From: Microtetraspora fusca
GTDB taxonomy: Bacteria; Actinomycetota; Actinomycetes; Streptosporangiales; Streptosporangiaceae
DNA length: 46,297 nt
NCBI RefSeq assembly: GCF_001570365.1
Contig: NZ_BBYK01000083.1
Location: 1-46,297 of the forward strand
Direction of reading: 5' to 3'
This document shows, piece after piece, positions 1-7,924 of the stretch. The notes beneath the pieces are model-generated. The model was not told the origin of the DNA and searched no databases. It saw only the letters and a program-made list of their open reading frames with translations. Position 1 is the first letter of the stretch. Each line of letters starts with the position of its first letter. Made by a program: the position numbers and the translations under genes.

Positions 1-15
1 AGGGGTCCAAACCCT
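1..15 (+). other. Truncated copy of a conserved 3'-UTR hairpin (loop GTCCAAA)
   Basis: An AGGG/CCCT stem (1-4 with 12-15) closes the 7-base loop GTCCAAA. The same loop in a longer stem lies after the stop codons of the protease-like genes ending at 2171 and 3949. Its position directly before a terminator implies that the window opens in the 3' UTR of another family member lying to the left. The left part of the stem is cut by the window edge. Confidence 0.6.
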
Positions 16-35
16 GATCCATACCTGCTTCATCG

Positions 36-63
36 AAGGGCCCGGCTCTCCAGCCGGGCCCTT
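36..63 (+). terminator. Intrinsic terminator of the gene left of the window
   Basis: A perfect 12-bp GC-rich stem (36-47 with 52-63), loop CTCC, is followed by a T-rich stretch (TTCGTTTT). The core is nearly identical to the terminator at 4021-4052 after the second protease-like gene, which supports a lost upstream paralog. Confidence 0.85.
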
Positions 64-619
64 TCGTTTTGGCCTGAAGCCATAGAGGCACTGCTCGCCC
101 CCGGCCCGCCAACAAGCGGCGGCTGAGCACTGCGGCTCGTCCGTCTCACCACGCTCCCCCGAAACCCCACGGCCACGGCCCCCTTCACGATCACCGTGGT
201 CGTCGCGGCCTCTGTCCGCCGAGGAGCGTCCCCGTCGTTCCCTGTACGCCCCGATGGTTCTCCTCGACAGGAGCAGCGGCTCCGCCGGGGACGGTGACTC
301 AGAACCGGAAGCCGCGGCATTCCGGACAGCGTGGACGAGGGGCGCTGTCCCCCGTAAGCCGGATCGATCGTTGCCGTGACAGCCTGCCCGCTGGCGATTC
401 GCCGCCAGAGACACCTTCTTTCCCCATTTTCGGACGGCGTCAAATAGGCGACCTTCCGCGACCGCTGATCACGATCAGAGCACCGGCGACACCACGACAG
501 AGCGGGGCGACGGCGGATGACCCCGTTCGACTGAGGCTCCGGCGACGCATCTCCGGAGGCGCCGCGTTTGCGGGGGCGCGTTAGACGCGAGACAAGCCGC
601 TTCGGTGCCATGTCGGAAA
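64..619. other. Intergenic region with no supported gene
   Basis: About 550 bases between the first terminator and the first regulatory site. Open frames exist on both strands, but they are Arg/Pro/Ser-rich with no recognisable domain, as expected by chance at this GC. The right end (about 580-640) resembles about 2388-2450 ahead of the second gene, so this spacer was probably duplicated with the gene. Confidence 0.6.
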
Positions 620-635
620 TGTGTTTTACGTCACA
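620..635. promoter_or_regulatory. Crp/GlxR-like operator upstream of first protease-like gene
   Basis: The 16-mer TGTGTTTTACGTCACA differs by one base from TGTGA-N6-TCACA, the dyad bound by cAMP-receptor-type regulators (Crp in Streptomyces, GlxR in Corynebacterium). It ends 197 bp before the -10 hexamer at 833-838. Matching sites stand at similar distances before two sister genes (2429-2444 and 9547-9562). No regulator gene is in the window, so which protein binds is inference. Confidence 0.5.
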
Positions 636-832
636 CAGCCATTTTTCAGGGTCTTTCGGATGTAACGACTTCGCCGCGACGCTCTCGCCCAGGATCGCGG
701 CGTTGATCTGCGGAGATGGAGGGCGCCCGGCCCTCTAGATCAGATTCGAACGTAAGGTCACGGAAAGATCTCTCCGCTCCCTGTGGCGGTCCGGCTCCAC
801 CTGACGGCTTTCCTCGCGAAAGATCGCGCCGG

Positions 833-905
833 TATGTTTCCGGTCATCCCTTTACTGACGCATGGGGCGCAGGATGCGTTCCACGACAGCGCAAGGAGTT
901 CCCTC
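833..905 (+). promoter_or_regulatory. Promoter -10 and structured leader of first protease-like gene
   Basis: TATGTT at 833-838 fits an actinobacterial -10 (TANNNT) and places the start near C845, the first base of the conserved CATCCCTTTACTGACG. The 61-nt leader can form an apical stem 863-870/876-883 (two G-U pairs), a lower helix CTGACG/CGACAG (855-860 with 884-889, one A-A mismatch), and a basal CCTT/AAGG pairing (849-852 with 893-896) covering the Shine-Dalgarno AAGGAG (893-898). The -35 is not conserved. Structure is by eye. Confidence 0.6.
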
Positions 906-2171
906 ATGAAGCGCACTCTCGCCTTCGGTGGCCTCGTCGCCACCGCCGGCCTCCTGGCCGCCGGCCTGGCCGCCCCGGCCCAGGCCGCCGGCGACGTGGC
1001 CAGCACCCCGCTGGCCGCCAACAAGATCGCCGCCCAGAACGTCGCGGCGTTCTGGACCGCGGAGAACGCGGCCAACCTGATCCAGGCCACGCCGTACAAC
1101 GTCGAGACCCAGGTCTCGGCCAAGCACGTCTCGACTGGTGGTCCGGCTGCTGACAGCAAGCCTGGCGTCGTCCCGGCCATTGGCGACGAGAAGAAGACCG
1201 CCACGAAGTCGAAGAACGTCAACCTCCCGAAGACCACCGGCAAGGTGTTCTTCCTCGGTGCCGACGGCAACCCGCACTGGTGCACCGCGACCTCGGTGCA
1301 GTCCTCGTACAAGAACCTGGTCGCGACCGCCGGTAGCTGCGTCTACGACACCAAGAGCAACAAGGCCACCCTGGACCACTGGATCTTCGTGCCTGGCTAC
1401 TACCAGGGCAAGACCCCGTGGGGCATCTACGTGGGTAAGCAGGCCTTCACCCACTACGACTTCGACGTCTACGAGGACGGCGACCGCGACTACGCCTTCG
1501 TGACCGTCTACAACGGTCTGAAGTTCCCCGCCGGCGGCTTCAAGGACTTCAAGGGCATGTCCCGCGAGGAGCGGAAGCAGTACGTGGGCTTCCAGCAGGT
1601 CGACAAGGCCACGTACGACGCCTACGTCGCTGCCGACACCGCCAACGACAAGAAGCCCGGCAAGGGCAAGCACGGCAAGCACGGCCGGGGCTACTACGAG
1701 GACAAGGACGAGCAGGGCAACCCGACCTACTTCGTCTACAAGTGGACCGACGCCGGCACCCTCGGCGGCAACGTCGGTGGCCAGGGCCTGGCCTACAACC
1801 AGAAGATCGGCAAGCCGGTCTTCGTGTTCGGCTACCCGAGCGGCTCCCACCCGGACGGCAACCAGGCCTTCTCCGGCAAGACCCTCAAGTGGAGCTACGG
1901 CAAGACCTTCGCCGCCACCGCCCCCTCCATCAAGGGCGAGGAGCTGCAGGGCGTCAAGTCCTCCTTCACCGGTGAGGGCTCGCTCGGCTCCGCGTGGCTG
2001 CTCAACTACAGCAACACCCGCCGCGTCGGTTACCTGAACGGTGTCACCATCGCGGTGGCCGACCGTGACGGCAACAAGCGGATCGACACCAGCCTCTCCC
2101 CGTACTTCGACGGCGAGACCTACGGCGTCTACAACGCGGCCAAGAACAACTGGTCCGGCTCGATCGCCTAG
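906..2171 (+). CDS. Secreted trypsin-fold pseudo-protease, paralog 1 of 6
   Basis: 421 residues. ATG 906 is chosen because AAGGAG lies 7 bp upstream and because a Sec signal peptide starts there (MKR, hydrophobic core, Ala-Gln-Ala cleavage near residue 27). The S1/V8-like trypsin fold shows as a Trp-Cys, then ATAG-x-C (likely disulfide next to the catalytic His), the DRDYAF strand with the usual catalytic Asp, and GYPSG. The histidine position is Ser144 (AGSC instead of AGHC). The nucleophile motif GxSGGP is replaced by G-S-L-G-S-A-W (358-364), Leu360 aligning with the serine. About 75 residues, Lys/Gly/Tyr-rich, are inserted after the Asp strand. It is probably catalytically dead; a role in binding is inference. 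The reading frame is intact and the scaffold well conserved, so it is not a decaying pseudogene. Confidence 0.85.
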   Translation: MKRTLAFGGLVATAGLLAAGLAAPAQAAGDVASTPLAANKIAAQNVAAFWTAENAANLIQATPYNVETQVSAKHVSTGGPAADSKPGVVPAIGDEKKTATKSKNVNLPKTTGKVFFLGADGNPHWCTATSVQSSYKNLVATAGSCVYDTKSNKATLDHWIFVPGYYQGKTPWGIYVGKQAFTHYDFDVYEDGDRDYAFVTVYNGLKFPAGGFKDFKGMSREERKQYVGFQQVDKATYDAYVAADTANDKKPGKGKHGKHGRGYYEDKDEQGNPTYFVYKWTDAGTLGGNVGGQGLAYNQKIGKPVFVFGYPSGSHPDGNQAFSGKTLKWSYGKTFAATAPSIKGEELQGVKSSFTGEGSLGSAWLLNYSNTRRVGYLNGVTIAVADRDGNKRIDTSLSPYFDGETYGVYNAAKNNWSGSIA

Positions 2172-2201
2172 TTCCCGGCCTGCGGGAACCAGGTGGTCAC
2201 G

Positions 2202-2226
2202 GGCCAGGGGTCCAAACCCTGGTCCA
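2202..2226 (+). other. Conserved 3'-UTR hairpin, loop GTCCAAA
   Basis: A 9-bp stem (2202-2210 with 2218-2226, one G-U) holds the loop GTCCAAA. The loop and inner GGG/CCC are identical to the copies at 1-15 and 3979-4007, whereas the outer stem differs but stays paired. A smaller 7-bp hairpin (2172-2190) follows the stop codon directly. An RNA processing or protein-binding element before the terminator is possible. Confidence 0.55.
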
Positions 2227-2241
2227 ACCGCCTGACTCACA

Positions 2242-2270
2242 CAGGGCTCGGCTTCCAGCCGGGCCCTGTG
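2242..2270 (+). terminator. Intrinsic terminator after paralog 1
   Basis: A 13-bp stem from ACAGGGC to GCCCTGT (2242-2254 with 2258-2270), TCC loop, with a weak T tract (GCCTTTCTCT) downstream. The core AGCCGGGCCCTGT is shared with the terminator at 4021-4052. Confidence 0.8.
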
Positions 2271-2340
2271 CCTTTCTCTGGAGACGTCTGGGTGGAACGG
2301 CGGGCGCGCCGCCTTCCCTCTCGATATGCTCCAGACAACC

Positions 2341-2372
2341 GAAGGCCCCGGGGCATCCACCCCGGGGCCTTC
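2341..2372. terminator. Second strong hairpin between paralogs 1 and 2
   Basis: A perfect 13-bp inverted repeat (2341-2353 with 2360-2372), 6-base loop, about 70 bp after the first terminator. Its short A/T flanks make it a plausible backup or bidirectional terminator. Confidence 0.6.
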
Positions 2373-2428
2373 GCCGTTCTTGGGCCCCTTAGACGTGACC
2401 ACACGTCGGTTCGGTGCCATCTCACCTA

Positions 2429-2444
2429 TGTGATTTAGCTCACA
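2429..2444. promoter_or_regulatory. Perfect Crp/GlxR-type operator upstream of paralog 2
   Basis: TGTGATTTAGCTCACA is an exact TGTGA-N6-TCACA dyad and also fits the GlxR pattern TGTGANNTANNTCACA. It ends 184 bp before the -10 of paralog 2. The surrounding 60 bases align with those around 620-635, so the site came with the duplicated promoter region. Confidence 0.6.
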
Positions 2445-2535
2445 CGATCCATGATCGCTGACTGCGGGGTCACACCGTCATCAAAGCGAGCACTTCACTC
2501 TTGATCTGCCCATATGTCATCCGGCGGGCAAATGA

Positions 2536-2552
2536 CTTCCTTCCGAAGGAAG
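2536..2552. promoter_or_regulatory. Perfect 17-bp palindrome, candidate operator
   Basis: CTTCCTTC-C-GAAGGAAG has 8-bp arms around one central base, 76 bp upstream of the -10 of paralog 2. No T run follows, so it is more like a protein-binding dyad than a terminator. No identical copy was seen upstream of the other paralogs. Confidence 0.4.
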
Positions 2553-2628
2553 GTAACGGAACGATCACGTCGAGAGGGCGGCGGAATGACCTGATTGAAG
2601 TCGCTTCCACGCCGGAAGATCGCGGCTG

Positions 2629-2701
2629 TATGTTTCCGCCATCCCTTTACTGACGCATGGGGCGCAAGAGGCGTCCCACGACAGCGCAAGGAGTTCCCCC
2701 C
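2629..2701 (+). promoter_or_regulatory. Promoter -10 and structured leader of paralog 2
   Basis: TATGTT at 2629-2634 with a start near 2640-2641 on CATCCC. Apical stem 2658-2665/2671-2678 with loop AAGAG. Relative to paralog 1 one G-U becomes G-C. Lower helix CTGACG/CGACAG and basal CCTT/AAGG are unchanged. The sequence from -25 to the start codon is almost identical to that of paralog 1. Confidence 0.6.
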
Positions 2702-3949
2702 ATGAAGCGCGCTATCGCGTTCGGCGGTGTCATCGCCGCCACCGGTCTGCTGGCCGCCGGTCTGACCTCCCCCGCCCAGGCCGCCGGCGACGTCGCCAGC
2801 AAGCCGCTCGCCTCCACCGGCATCGCGGCGAAGAACATCGTGGCCTACTGGTACGCCGAGGACTCGGCGAACCTGAAGGGCGCCACGCCGTACAACGTCG
2901 AGACCAAGGCCGTCGCCAAGCACGTCTCCAAGGGCGGCCCGGCTCCCGACAGCAAGCCGGGCATCGTGCCGGCCATCGGCGACGAGAAGAAGGCCGCCGC
3001 CAAGTCGAAGAACGTCAACCTGCCGAAGACCACCGGCAAGGTGTTCTTCAAGGGTGGCGACGGCCAGCCGCACTGGTGCACGGCCACCTCGGTGCAGTCC
3101 GCGTACAAGAACCTGGTCGCGACCGCCGGTAGCTGCGTCTACGACACCGTGTCCAACAAGGCCACGATGGACTACTGGGTCTTCGTGCCGGGTTACTACC
3201 AGGGCAAGACCCCGTGGGGCATCTACGTCGGTAAGCAGGCCTTCACGCACTACGACTTCGACGTCTACGAGGACGCCGACCGTGACTACGCCTTCGTGAC
3301 CGTTTACAACGGCCTCAAGGCGCCGCACGACGGTGTGCCGCACGGCGACGACAAGCCGAAGAAGAACAACACCGGCGGTGAGGGCTGGGAGAACATCGGC
3401 GGCTGGCAGGAGGTCTCCAAGGAGGTCTTCGACCAGTACCGCGACTGGGACAGCTTCCACGGCGACACCCACGAGTACAGGGACCCCAAGGACGGCAAGG
3501 TCCACTACTTCATCTGGAAGTTCGAGGACGCGGGTGCCCTGGGCGCCAACGTCGGTGGACAGGGTCTGGCCTACAACCAGAAGGTCGGCAAGCCGGTCTT
3601 CGTCTTCGGCTACCCGAGCGGCTCGCACCCGGACGGCAACCACGCCTACTCCGGCCACACGCTCAAGTGGACCTACGGCAAGACCTTCGCCGTCCAGGTT
3701 CCGGCCATCAAGGGCGAGGAGCTCGTCGGCACCAAGTCGTCGTTCACCGGTGAGGGCGCCCTCGGCTCCGCGTGGCTGGTGAACTACAACAACGGTCGCC
3801 GCCTGGGCTACCTGAACGGTGTGACCATCGGCGTCTCCGACACCGACGGCAACAACCGTTACGACACCAGCTTCTCGCCGTACTTCGACGGTGAGCTGTA
3901 CGGCGTCTACTCCGCGGCCAAGAACAACTGGTCCGGCTCGATCGCCTAG
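2702..3949 (+). CDS. Secreted trypsin-fold pseudo-protease, paralog 2 of 6
   Basis: 415 residues from ATG 2702 (AAGGAG upstream). The signal peptide ends at an Ala-Gln-Ala-Ala site near residue 27. The scaffold is very close to paralog 1, with conserved VNLPKTTGKVFF, DRDYAF and GYPSGSHPDGN blocks. As in paralog 1 the catalytic His is Ser (Ser144). The nucleophile region reads G-A-L-G-S-A-W, so both His and Ser of the triad are lost while Asp stays. The insertion after the Asp strand (about 70 residues, rich in Asp, Lys and Trp) is largely unlike that of paralog 1, although both end in an aromatic YF-x-x-K segment. This conserved scaffold with a divergent insert suggests selection for binding rather than catalysis (inference). 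Confidence 0.85.
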   Translation: MKRAIAFGGVIAATGLLAAGLTSPAQAAGDVASKPLASTGIAAKNIVAYWYAEDSANLKGATPYNVETKAVAKHVSKGGPAPDSKPGIVPAIGDEKKAAAKSKNVNLPKTTGKVFFKGGDGQPHWCTATSVQSAYKNLVATAGSCVYDTVSNKATMDYWVFVPGYYQGKTPWGIYVGKQAFTHYDFDVYEDADRDYAFVTVYNGLKAPHDGVPHGDDKPKKNNTGGEGWENIGGWQEVSKEVFDQYRDWDSFHGDTHEYRDPKDGKVHYFIWKFEDAGALGANVGGQGLAYNQKVGKPVFVFGYPSGSHPDGNHAYSGHTLKWTYGKTFAVQVPAIKGEELVGTKSSFTGEGALGSAWLVNYNNGRRLGYLNGVTIGVSDTDGNNRYDTSFSPYFDGELYGVYSAAKNNWSGSIA

Positions 3950-3978
3950 TCTCCGCTCACGGAAACACAGCGATCCCA

Positions 3979-4007
3979 TGAGAGCAGGGGTCCAAACCCT
4001 GCTCTCA
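3979..4007 (+). other. Conserved 3'-UTR hairpin, loop GTCCAAA, longest copy
   Basis: A perfect 11-bp stem (3979-3989 with 3997-4007) around GTCCAAA. Only the inner CAGGG/CCCTG and the loop match the copy at 2202-2226. The outer GAGAG/CTCTC is different sequence but still paired, which favours a selected RNA hairpin. Confidence 0.6.
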
Positions 4008-4020
4008 CAATCGCATCACC

Positions 4021-4052
4021 CACAGGGCCCGGCTCTCCAGCCGGGCCCTGTG
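4021..4052 (+). terminator. Intrinsic terminator after paralog 2
   Basis: A perfect 14-bp stem (4021-4034 with 4039-4052), loop CTCC, followed by CCTTTTC. Nearly the same hairpin as 36-63. Confidence 0.88.
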
Positions 4053-4695
4053 CCTTTTCGGCGGCACCCCTGCCGGAAAGCACGAGAAGTGCCACAGGAA
4101 ACGCGGAAAGGACGTCACCGGCCTTTATCCCGGCCATCCCCTCGTGGAGGGTGCCGATATCCGTGTGAGCGAGACGTAGGGGTCTCAAGGGGCCGTTTGA
4201 GCTCCTCCGAGGAGGGCGTGGCCGAGGGCCGGAGGCGCTGGTCAACAGGGACGTCCCGGCGAAACCCGGATGCGGGATCGGAGAACGGCACCCGTTCCAC
4301 GTACCCACGTCATTTCCTCCGAGCATCGGCGAACCGGCGCCGGAAACCGCTACGTCGCCGACGATTCTTCGTGGCGAAACGTCTACCGGCTCAGCGAGGA
4401 AAGCCGTGGAACAACGGCCCTCGTTTCACCGCGCCACGCGGCTGCGGGCGGAAACTCTTCCACCGTCATCAACGGACGCGGCCCTTCCTGGAGCGGAAAC
4501 TCTTCCAGCCGCACGCGACCGCAATCGCCATCCGTCCTTATGTCCGTGGAAAGTTGTCAGTGGAAGGCCCCGTCGCCGACTTTCCGCCCGCGGAGACCGC
4601 CATTGCGGAGCCGTCCTCGGGGGGCCTCACCGCGTCCCGGCCCCTCGAACGGGTGGCCAGTAGTCGTTCCCAAGTCAGCTCCAAGTGCCCCCACA
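4053..4695. other. Intergenic region without supported gene
   Basis: About 640 bases. Open frames here are Arg/Ser/Pro-rich on both strands, without domains or good start sites. The only internal structure noted is the repeated GGAA-N4-TTCC dyad (4448-4462 and 4493-4507). There is no TGTGA-N6-TCACA site, unlike the upstream regions of paralogs 1, 2 and 6; TGTGAGCGAGACGTA near 4166 has only the left half. Confidence 0.5.
4448..4507. repeat. Two copies of a GGAA-N4-TTCC dyad 45 bp apart
   Basis: GCGGAAACTCTTCCA occurs at 4448-4462 and again, identical, at 4493-4507. Each holds the inverted repeat GGAA-N4-TTCC. The second ends about 190 bp before the -10 of paralog 3, the same distance at which three sister genes carry a Crp-type site. 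It may be an operator pair for a different regulator (inference). Confidence 0.4.
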
Positions 4696-4768
4696 TATGT
4701 TGCGTTACATCCCTTTCCTGACGGATGGGACGCAAGTGGCGTCCCACGACAGACCAAGGACAATTCAG
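4696..4768 (+). promoter_or_regulatory. Promoter -10 and structured leader of paralog 3
   Basis: TATGTT 4696-4701, start near C4708. Apical stem 4726-4733/4739-4746 is fully Watson-Crick: the fourth pair is A-T where paralogs 1 and 2 have G-T. Lower helix CTGACG/CGACAG is kept. The basal CCTT faces AAGG of the weak Shine-Dalgarno AAGGA (4756-4760). Confidence 0.6.
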
Positions 4769-6433
4769 ATGAAGCGCACTGTGGCATTCGGCGGCCTGGT
4801 CGCCGTCGGCGGCCTGCTCGCGGCCGGCCTCGCCGTCCCCGCCAACGCCCAGACCCCGAAGGACGAGGTCCCCACCGTCGTCCTGGCCAACACCAACCTG
4901 GCCGCCCGGCAGATCGCCGCCTTCTGGTACGGCGAGCGCCTGGCGAACCTGATCGCCGCCACGCCGTACAACGTGGAGACCAAGGTCGTCGTCAAGCACG
5001 TCTCCAAGGGCGGGCCCGCGGCCGACAGCAAGCCGGGCATCGTGCCGGCGATCGGCGACGAGAAGAAGGCCGTCGCCAAGTCGAAGAACGTCAACCTGCC
5101 CAAGACCACCGGCAAGGTGTTCTTCATCGGCGCGGACCACAGGCCGCACTGGTGCTCGGCCACCTCGGTCCAGGCCAACTACCGCAACCTGGTCGCCACC
5201 GCAGGCCACTGCGTGTACGACACCGAGTCCAACAAGGCCACCCTCGACAAGTGGGTGTTCATCCCGGGCTACTACCAGGGCAAGACCCCGTGGGGCATCT
5301 ACGTCGGCAAGCAGGCCTTCACCCACTACGACTACGACGTCTACGAGGACGGCGACCGCGACTACGCGTTCGTGACCGTCTACAACGGCGTCCTGCCGGT
5401 CGCGGCCGACAAGGAGCGCTACCAGAAGACGTGGAAGACCGAGGCTCTGGCCAAGGCCGACAAGGCCAGGATCGAGAACGACAAGACCACGGGGTACTCG
5501 GAGGTCGGGATCGAGGCCGTCCTCACCGGGGACGTCGTCGCGCCGGGGACCGCCGAGTCGCGGAAGGTCGAGAACATCGCGGTCACCGAGTTCAAGCGCC
5601 TCAACCCGGGCAAGGACCTGGGCGGCAACGGATCGTGGACCGACGGCACCGGTGCGTCGGCCCCCGTGGAGATCACCAAGGACGCCTACGGGCGCGATGT
5701 GGAGTCCTACGTCAGCGACGACGGAAAGACCTACTTCTTCCGCAAGGAGATCAAGGTAATCCCCGCCAGCGCCATGGCGCCCAAGGAGCCCGGCGAGGGC
5801 GGCGGCAACGGCGGCGGTGGCGGACGGCCCGGCGGCGGCAACGGCAACCCGGGCGGCGGTAACCCCGGTGGCGGCAACCCGGGTGGCGGCACGGGCGGCG
5901 GCACCGGTGGCGGCCAGTCCAAGGAGTACAAGTACTTCAAGCGGACCTTCTGGGCCAACTACGACCTGGACTACCAGGTCTCCGCGAAGTACCTCTCCGT
6001 CGGCCTGAAGGACGTCGGGCGGCTGGGTGACAACGTCGGCGGGCAGGGCCTGGCCTACAACCAGAAGCTCGGCGGGCCCGTGTACGTCTTCGGCTACCCG
6101 AGCGGCTCCCAGCCCGACGGCAACTACGCCTTCACCGGCAAGACCCTCAAGTGGACCTACGGCAAGACCTTCCCGGTCCAGGCCCCGGCCATCAAGGGCG
6201 AGGAGCTCGTCGGCACCAAGTCGTCCTTCACCGGCGAGGGCGCCATCGGCTCGTCCTGGCTGCTGAAGTACAACAACGGCCGCCGCCTCGGCTACCTCAA
6301 CGGTGTGACCATCGGCGTCTCCGACACCGACGGCAACAACCGCTACGACACCAGCATCTCGCCCTACTTCGACGGTGAGACCTACGGCGTCTACAAGTTC
6401 GCCGCCAACCTCTGGTCCGGCAAGATCGTCTGA
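4769..6433 (+). CDS. Secreted trypsin-fold protein with long Gly-rich insertion, paralog 3 of 6
   Basis: 554 residues, ATG 4769 with AAGGA 8 bp upstream. Signal peptide ends near Ala-Asn-Ala (about 27). It retains the catalytic His (AGHC, His147) and DRDYAF Asp, but the nucleophile motif is G-A-I-G-S-S-W (491-497), Ile493 facing the usual serine. The insertion after the Asp strand is about 200 residues: a Lys/Glu-rich part, an aromatic YVSDDGKTYFFRKE segment, then a flexible stretch of NPGGG and TGGG repeats (about 350-380) and a tyrosine-rich tail. Part of this matches the insertion of paralog 6. The Gly repeats look like a linker, so the insertion may be a separate surface domain. Catalysis is doubtful; a non-canonical serine in GSSW cannot be excluded. 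Confidence 0.85.
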   Translation: MKRTVAFGGLVAVGGLLAAGLAVPANAQTPKDEVPTVVLANTNLAARQIAAFWYGERLANLIAATPYNVETKVVVKHVSKGGPAADSKPGIVPAIGDEKKAVAKSKNVNLPKTTGKVFFIGADHRPHWCSATSVQANYRNLVATAGHCVYDTESNKATLDKWVFIPGYYQGKTPWGIYVGKQAFTHYDYDVYEDGDRDYAFVTVYNGVLPVAADKERYQKTWKTEALAKADKARIENDKTTGYSEVGIEAVLTGDVVAPGTAESRKVENIAVTEFKRLNPGKDLGGNGSWTDGTGASAPVEITKDAYGRDVESYVSDDGKTYFFRKEIKVIPASAMAPKEPGEGGGNGGGGGRPGGGNGNPGGGNPGGGNPGGGTGGGTGGGQSKEYKYFKRTFWANYDLDYQVSAKYLSVGLKDVGRLGDNVGGQGLAYNQKLGGPVYVFGYPSGSQPDGNYAFTGKTLKWTYGKTFPVQAPAIKGEELVGTKSSFTGEGAIGSSWLLKYNNGRRLGYLNGVTIGVSDTDGNNRYDTSISPYFDGETYGVYKFAANLWSGKIV

Positions 6434-6583
6434 CCCGGGTCCGGCGCAGGACGCCGATCTCCGAGGCCGGAGTCGACGCTGAGGTAAAGGGATGCCCCTC
6501 AGACAGGCAGGGGGAGTCCGGCCAGTCGACCGGGGCGTGACGCGCCCGTCACGATCTCGTACGGCACTCTCCCACTGCCTGAG

Positions 6584-6614
6584 CACAGGGCCTGGCGCGC
6601 AGCCAGGCCCTGTG
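6584..6614 (+). terminator. Intrinsic terminator after paralog 3
   Basis: A perfect 13-bp stem (6584-6596 with 6602-6614), loop GCGCA. There is no strong T run, but position and strength fit termination between two same-strand genes. Confidence 0.75.
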
Positions 6615-6636
6615 TCATGTCATGGCAAATGAACGG

Positions 6637-6702
6637 TAATCTTCCTCTTTACCGAGGTAACGGGCGCTGCCAGCGTCCACGCAGAGAGCGCAAGGAGCGT
6701 CC
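6637..6702 (+). promoter_or_regulatory. Diverged promoter and leader of paralog 4
   Basis: TAATCT at 6637-6642 is a possible -10, but its spacing to the leader differs from the sister genes. The apical hairpin survives as GGGCGCT/AGCGTCC (6662-6668 with 6672-6678). The 5' segment CTCTTT (6645-6650) can pair with the Shine-Dalgarno AAGGAG (6692-6697) over six positions with one G-U. Occlusion of the ribosome site is therefore kept by different bases. Confidence 0.4.
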
Positions 6703-7875
6703 GTGAAGCGCGTCGTCCTGGCCGCCACGCGTACGGCGGCCGTCGCCGGGATGCTCTGTGCCGCCACGCTCGCCATCTCCGGCCCGCCCGCACACGCGTA
6801 CGACATCGCCGCCACCCGCCCCCTCGCCACGGAGGCCCAGGTCCCCTCCGTGCTGGCGTACTGGCTCGGCGGCGACGGCCGCGCCCTCACCGCCGCCACG
6901 CCGTACGTGTTGCGACTGAAGGTGACCGCGCGCCAGACGGAGCGCGGCGCGACGGCGGACGGCAAGCGGGGCGGCGTACGGCCCGCCGACAGCAGCCCGG
7001 CGGAGGGGAAGGCCGGGCCCGGAAAGACCGCGGACGGAAAAACCGACGCGAAGCCGGAGGGCGGCAAACTCGCCCAGGACGCGACCGATCCGGACCGGAC
7101 GGCACAGGACGGGAACGGCACGGCCGGCTCCAAGAACGTCAACCTGCCCCGGACCACGGGCCGGGTCTTCTTCGTCGGATCCGACGACAAGCCCCACTGG
7201 TGCTCCGGCACCTCGGTCCAGGCCGCGCACCGCAATCTCGTCGCCACCGCCGGGCACTGCGTCTTCGACACCGAGACCGACAGCGCGCCGATGCGAAACT
7301 GGATCTTCATCCCCGGCTACCAGCCGGGCGCGGTTCCCTTCGGCGTCTACGCGGGCAAGCAGGCGTTCACCCACCACGACTTCGCGACGTACCGGGACCT
7401 CGACCGCGACTACGCCTTCGTCGCCGTCCACAACGGCCTCACGCCGCAGTCGTCGCGCACTCCGGGACGCGTCATCAAGCTGGCCGACGGCGGCCGACTG
7501 GGCGACGGCGTCGGGGGCCAGGGGCTCGCCTACAACCAGGAGCTCGGCCGCAGGACCGCCGTCTTCGCACATTCCATGCCACCGGTGCGCGGTGCGACGT
7601 TCCCGCTCCAGGATCCGTCCATCCGCGCGGACGCTCTGCTCGGCCTGAAGTCGTCCCGGACGGCCGACGGCTCGTCCTGGCTGATCGGCTACCGCAAGTC
7701 CGGGCGGCTGGGCTATCTGAACGGCGTCACCATCGCCATGTCCGGCGGCGCCGCCGTGTCGCCCTATTTCGACGGCGAGCTCTACAGCGTCTACGTCGCG
7801 GCCCGGAAGGTCCACTCCGGCACGGTGCCCGGCGGCGTCTTCCGCGACGGCGCAAACGAGATCAACATTCTGTAA
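6703..7875 (+). CDS. Secreted trypsin-fold protein, most diverged array member, paralog 4 of 6
   Basis: 390 residues from GTG 6703 (AAGGAG 5 bp upstream). Signal peptide ends near Ala-His-Ala (about 28). His185 (AGHC) and the DRDYAF Asp are present. The nucleophile region is shortened to A-D-G-S-S-W (321-326), so GxSGG is absent. The insertion after the Asp strand is missing. Instead there is a hydrophilic 50-residue insertion before the VNLPRTTG block, rich in Lys, Gly and Asp. The GYPSG loop is also replaced by an AHSMPP segment. It is the fastest-evolving member and is probably non-catalytic. Confidence 0.8.
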   Translation: MKRVVLAATRTAAVAGMLCAATLAISGPPAHAYDIAATRPLATEAQVPSVLAYWLGGDGRALTAATPYVLRLKVTARQTERGATADGKRGGVRPADSSPAEGKAGPGKTADGKTDAKPEGGKLAQDATDPDRTAQDGNGTAGSKNVNLPRTTGRVFFVGSDDKPHWCSGTSVQAAHRNLVATAGHCVFDTETDSAPMRNWIFIPGYQPGAVPFGVYAGKQAFTHHDFATYRDLDRDYAFVAVHNGLTPQSSRTPGRVIKLADGGRLGDGVGGQGLAYNQELGRRTAVFAHSMPPVRGATFPLQDPSIRADALLGLKSSRTADGSSWLIGYRKSGRLGYLNGVTIAMSGGAAVSPYFDGELYSVYVAARKVHSGTVPGGVFRDGANEINIL

Positions 7876-7924
7876 CAAACCGCTCCGCATATATCAGGAC
7901 ATGGGGGTTCCTGAAGGGGTGCTG

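Noticed and set aside
30-611. Minus-strand frame of 193 residues and a plus-strand frame at 294-584 in the left intergenic region
   Set aside because: Arg/Ser/Pro-rich, no domains or ribosome sites, and the left end of the minus-strand frame runs through the terminator hairpin.
852-2420. Long minus-strand open frame antisense to the first protease-like gene (similar ones oppose paralogs 2, 3, 4, 5 and 6)
   Set aside because: Val/Gly/Leu/Asp-rich with no domain, no ribosome site, and the plus-strand frames carry signal peptides and conserved motifs. At this GC content antisense frames stay open by chance.
906-3949. Calling paralogs 1 and 2 pseudogenes because the catalytic His and Ser are missing
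   Set aside because: No stops or frameshifts, intact promoter, leader, signal peptide and terminator, and conserved scaffold. Loss of catalysis is not gene decay.
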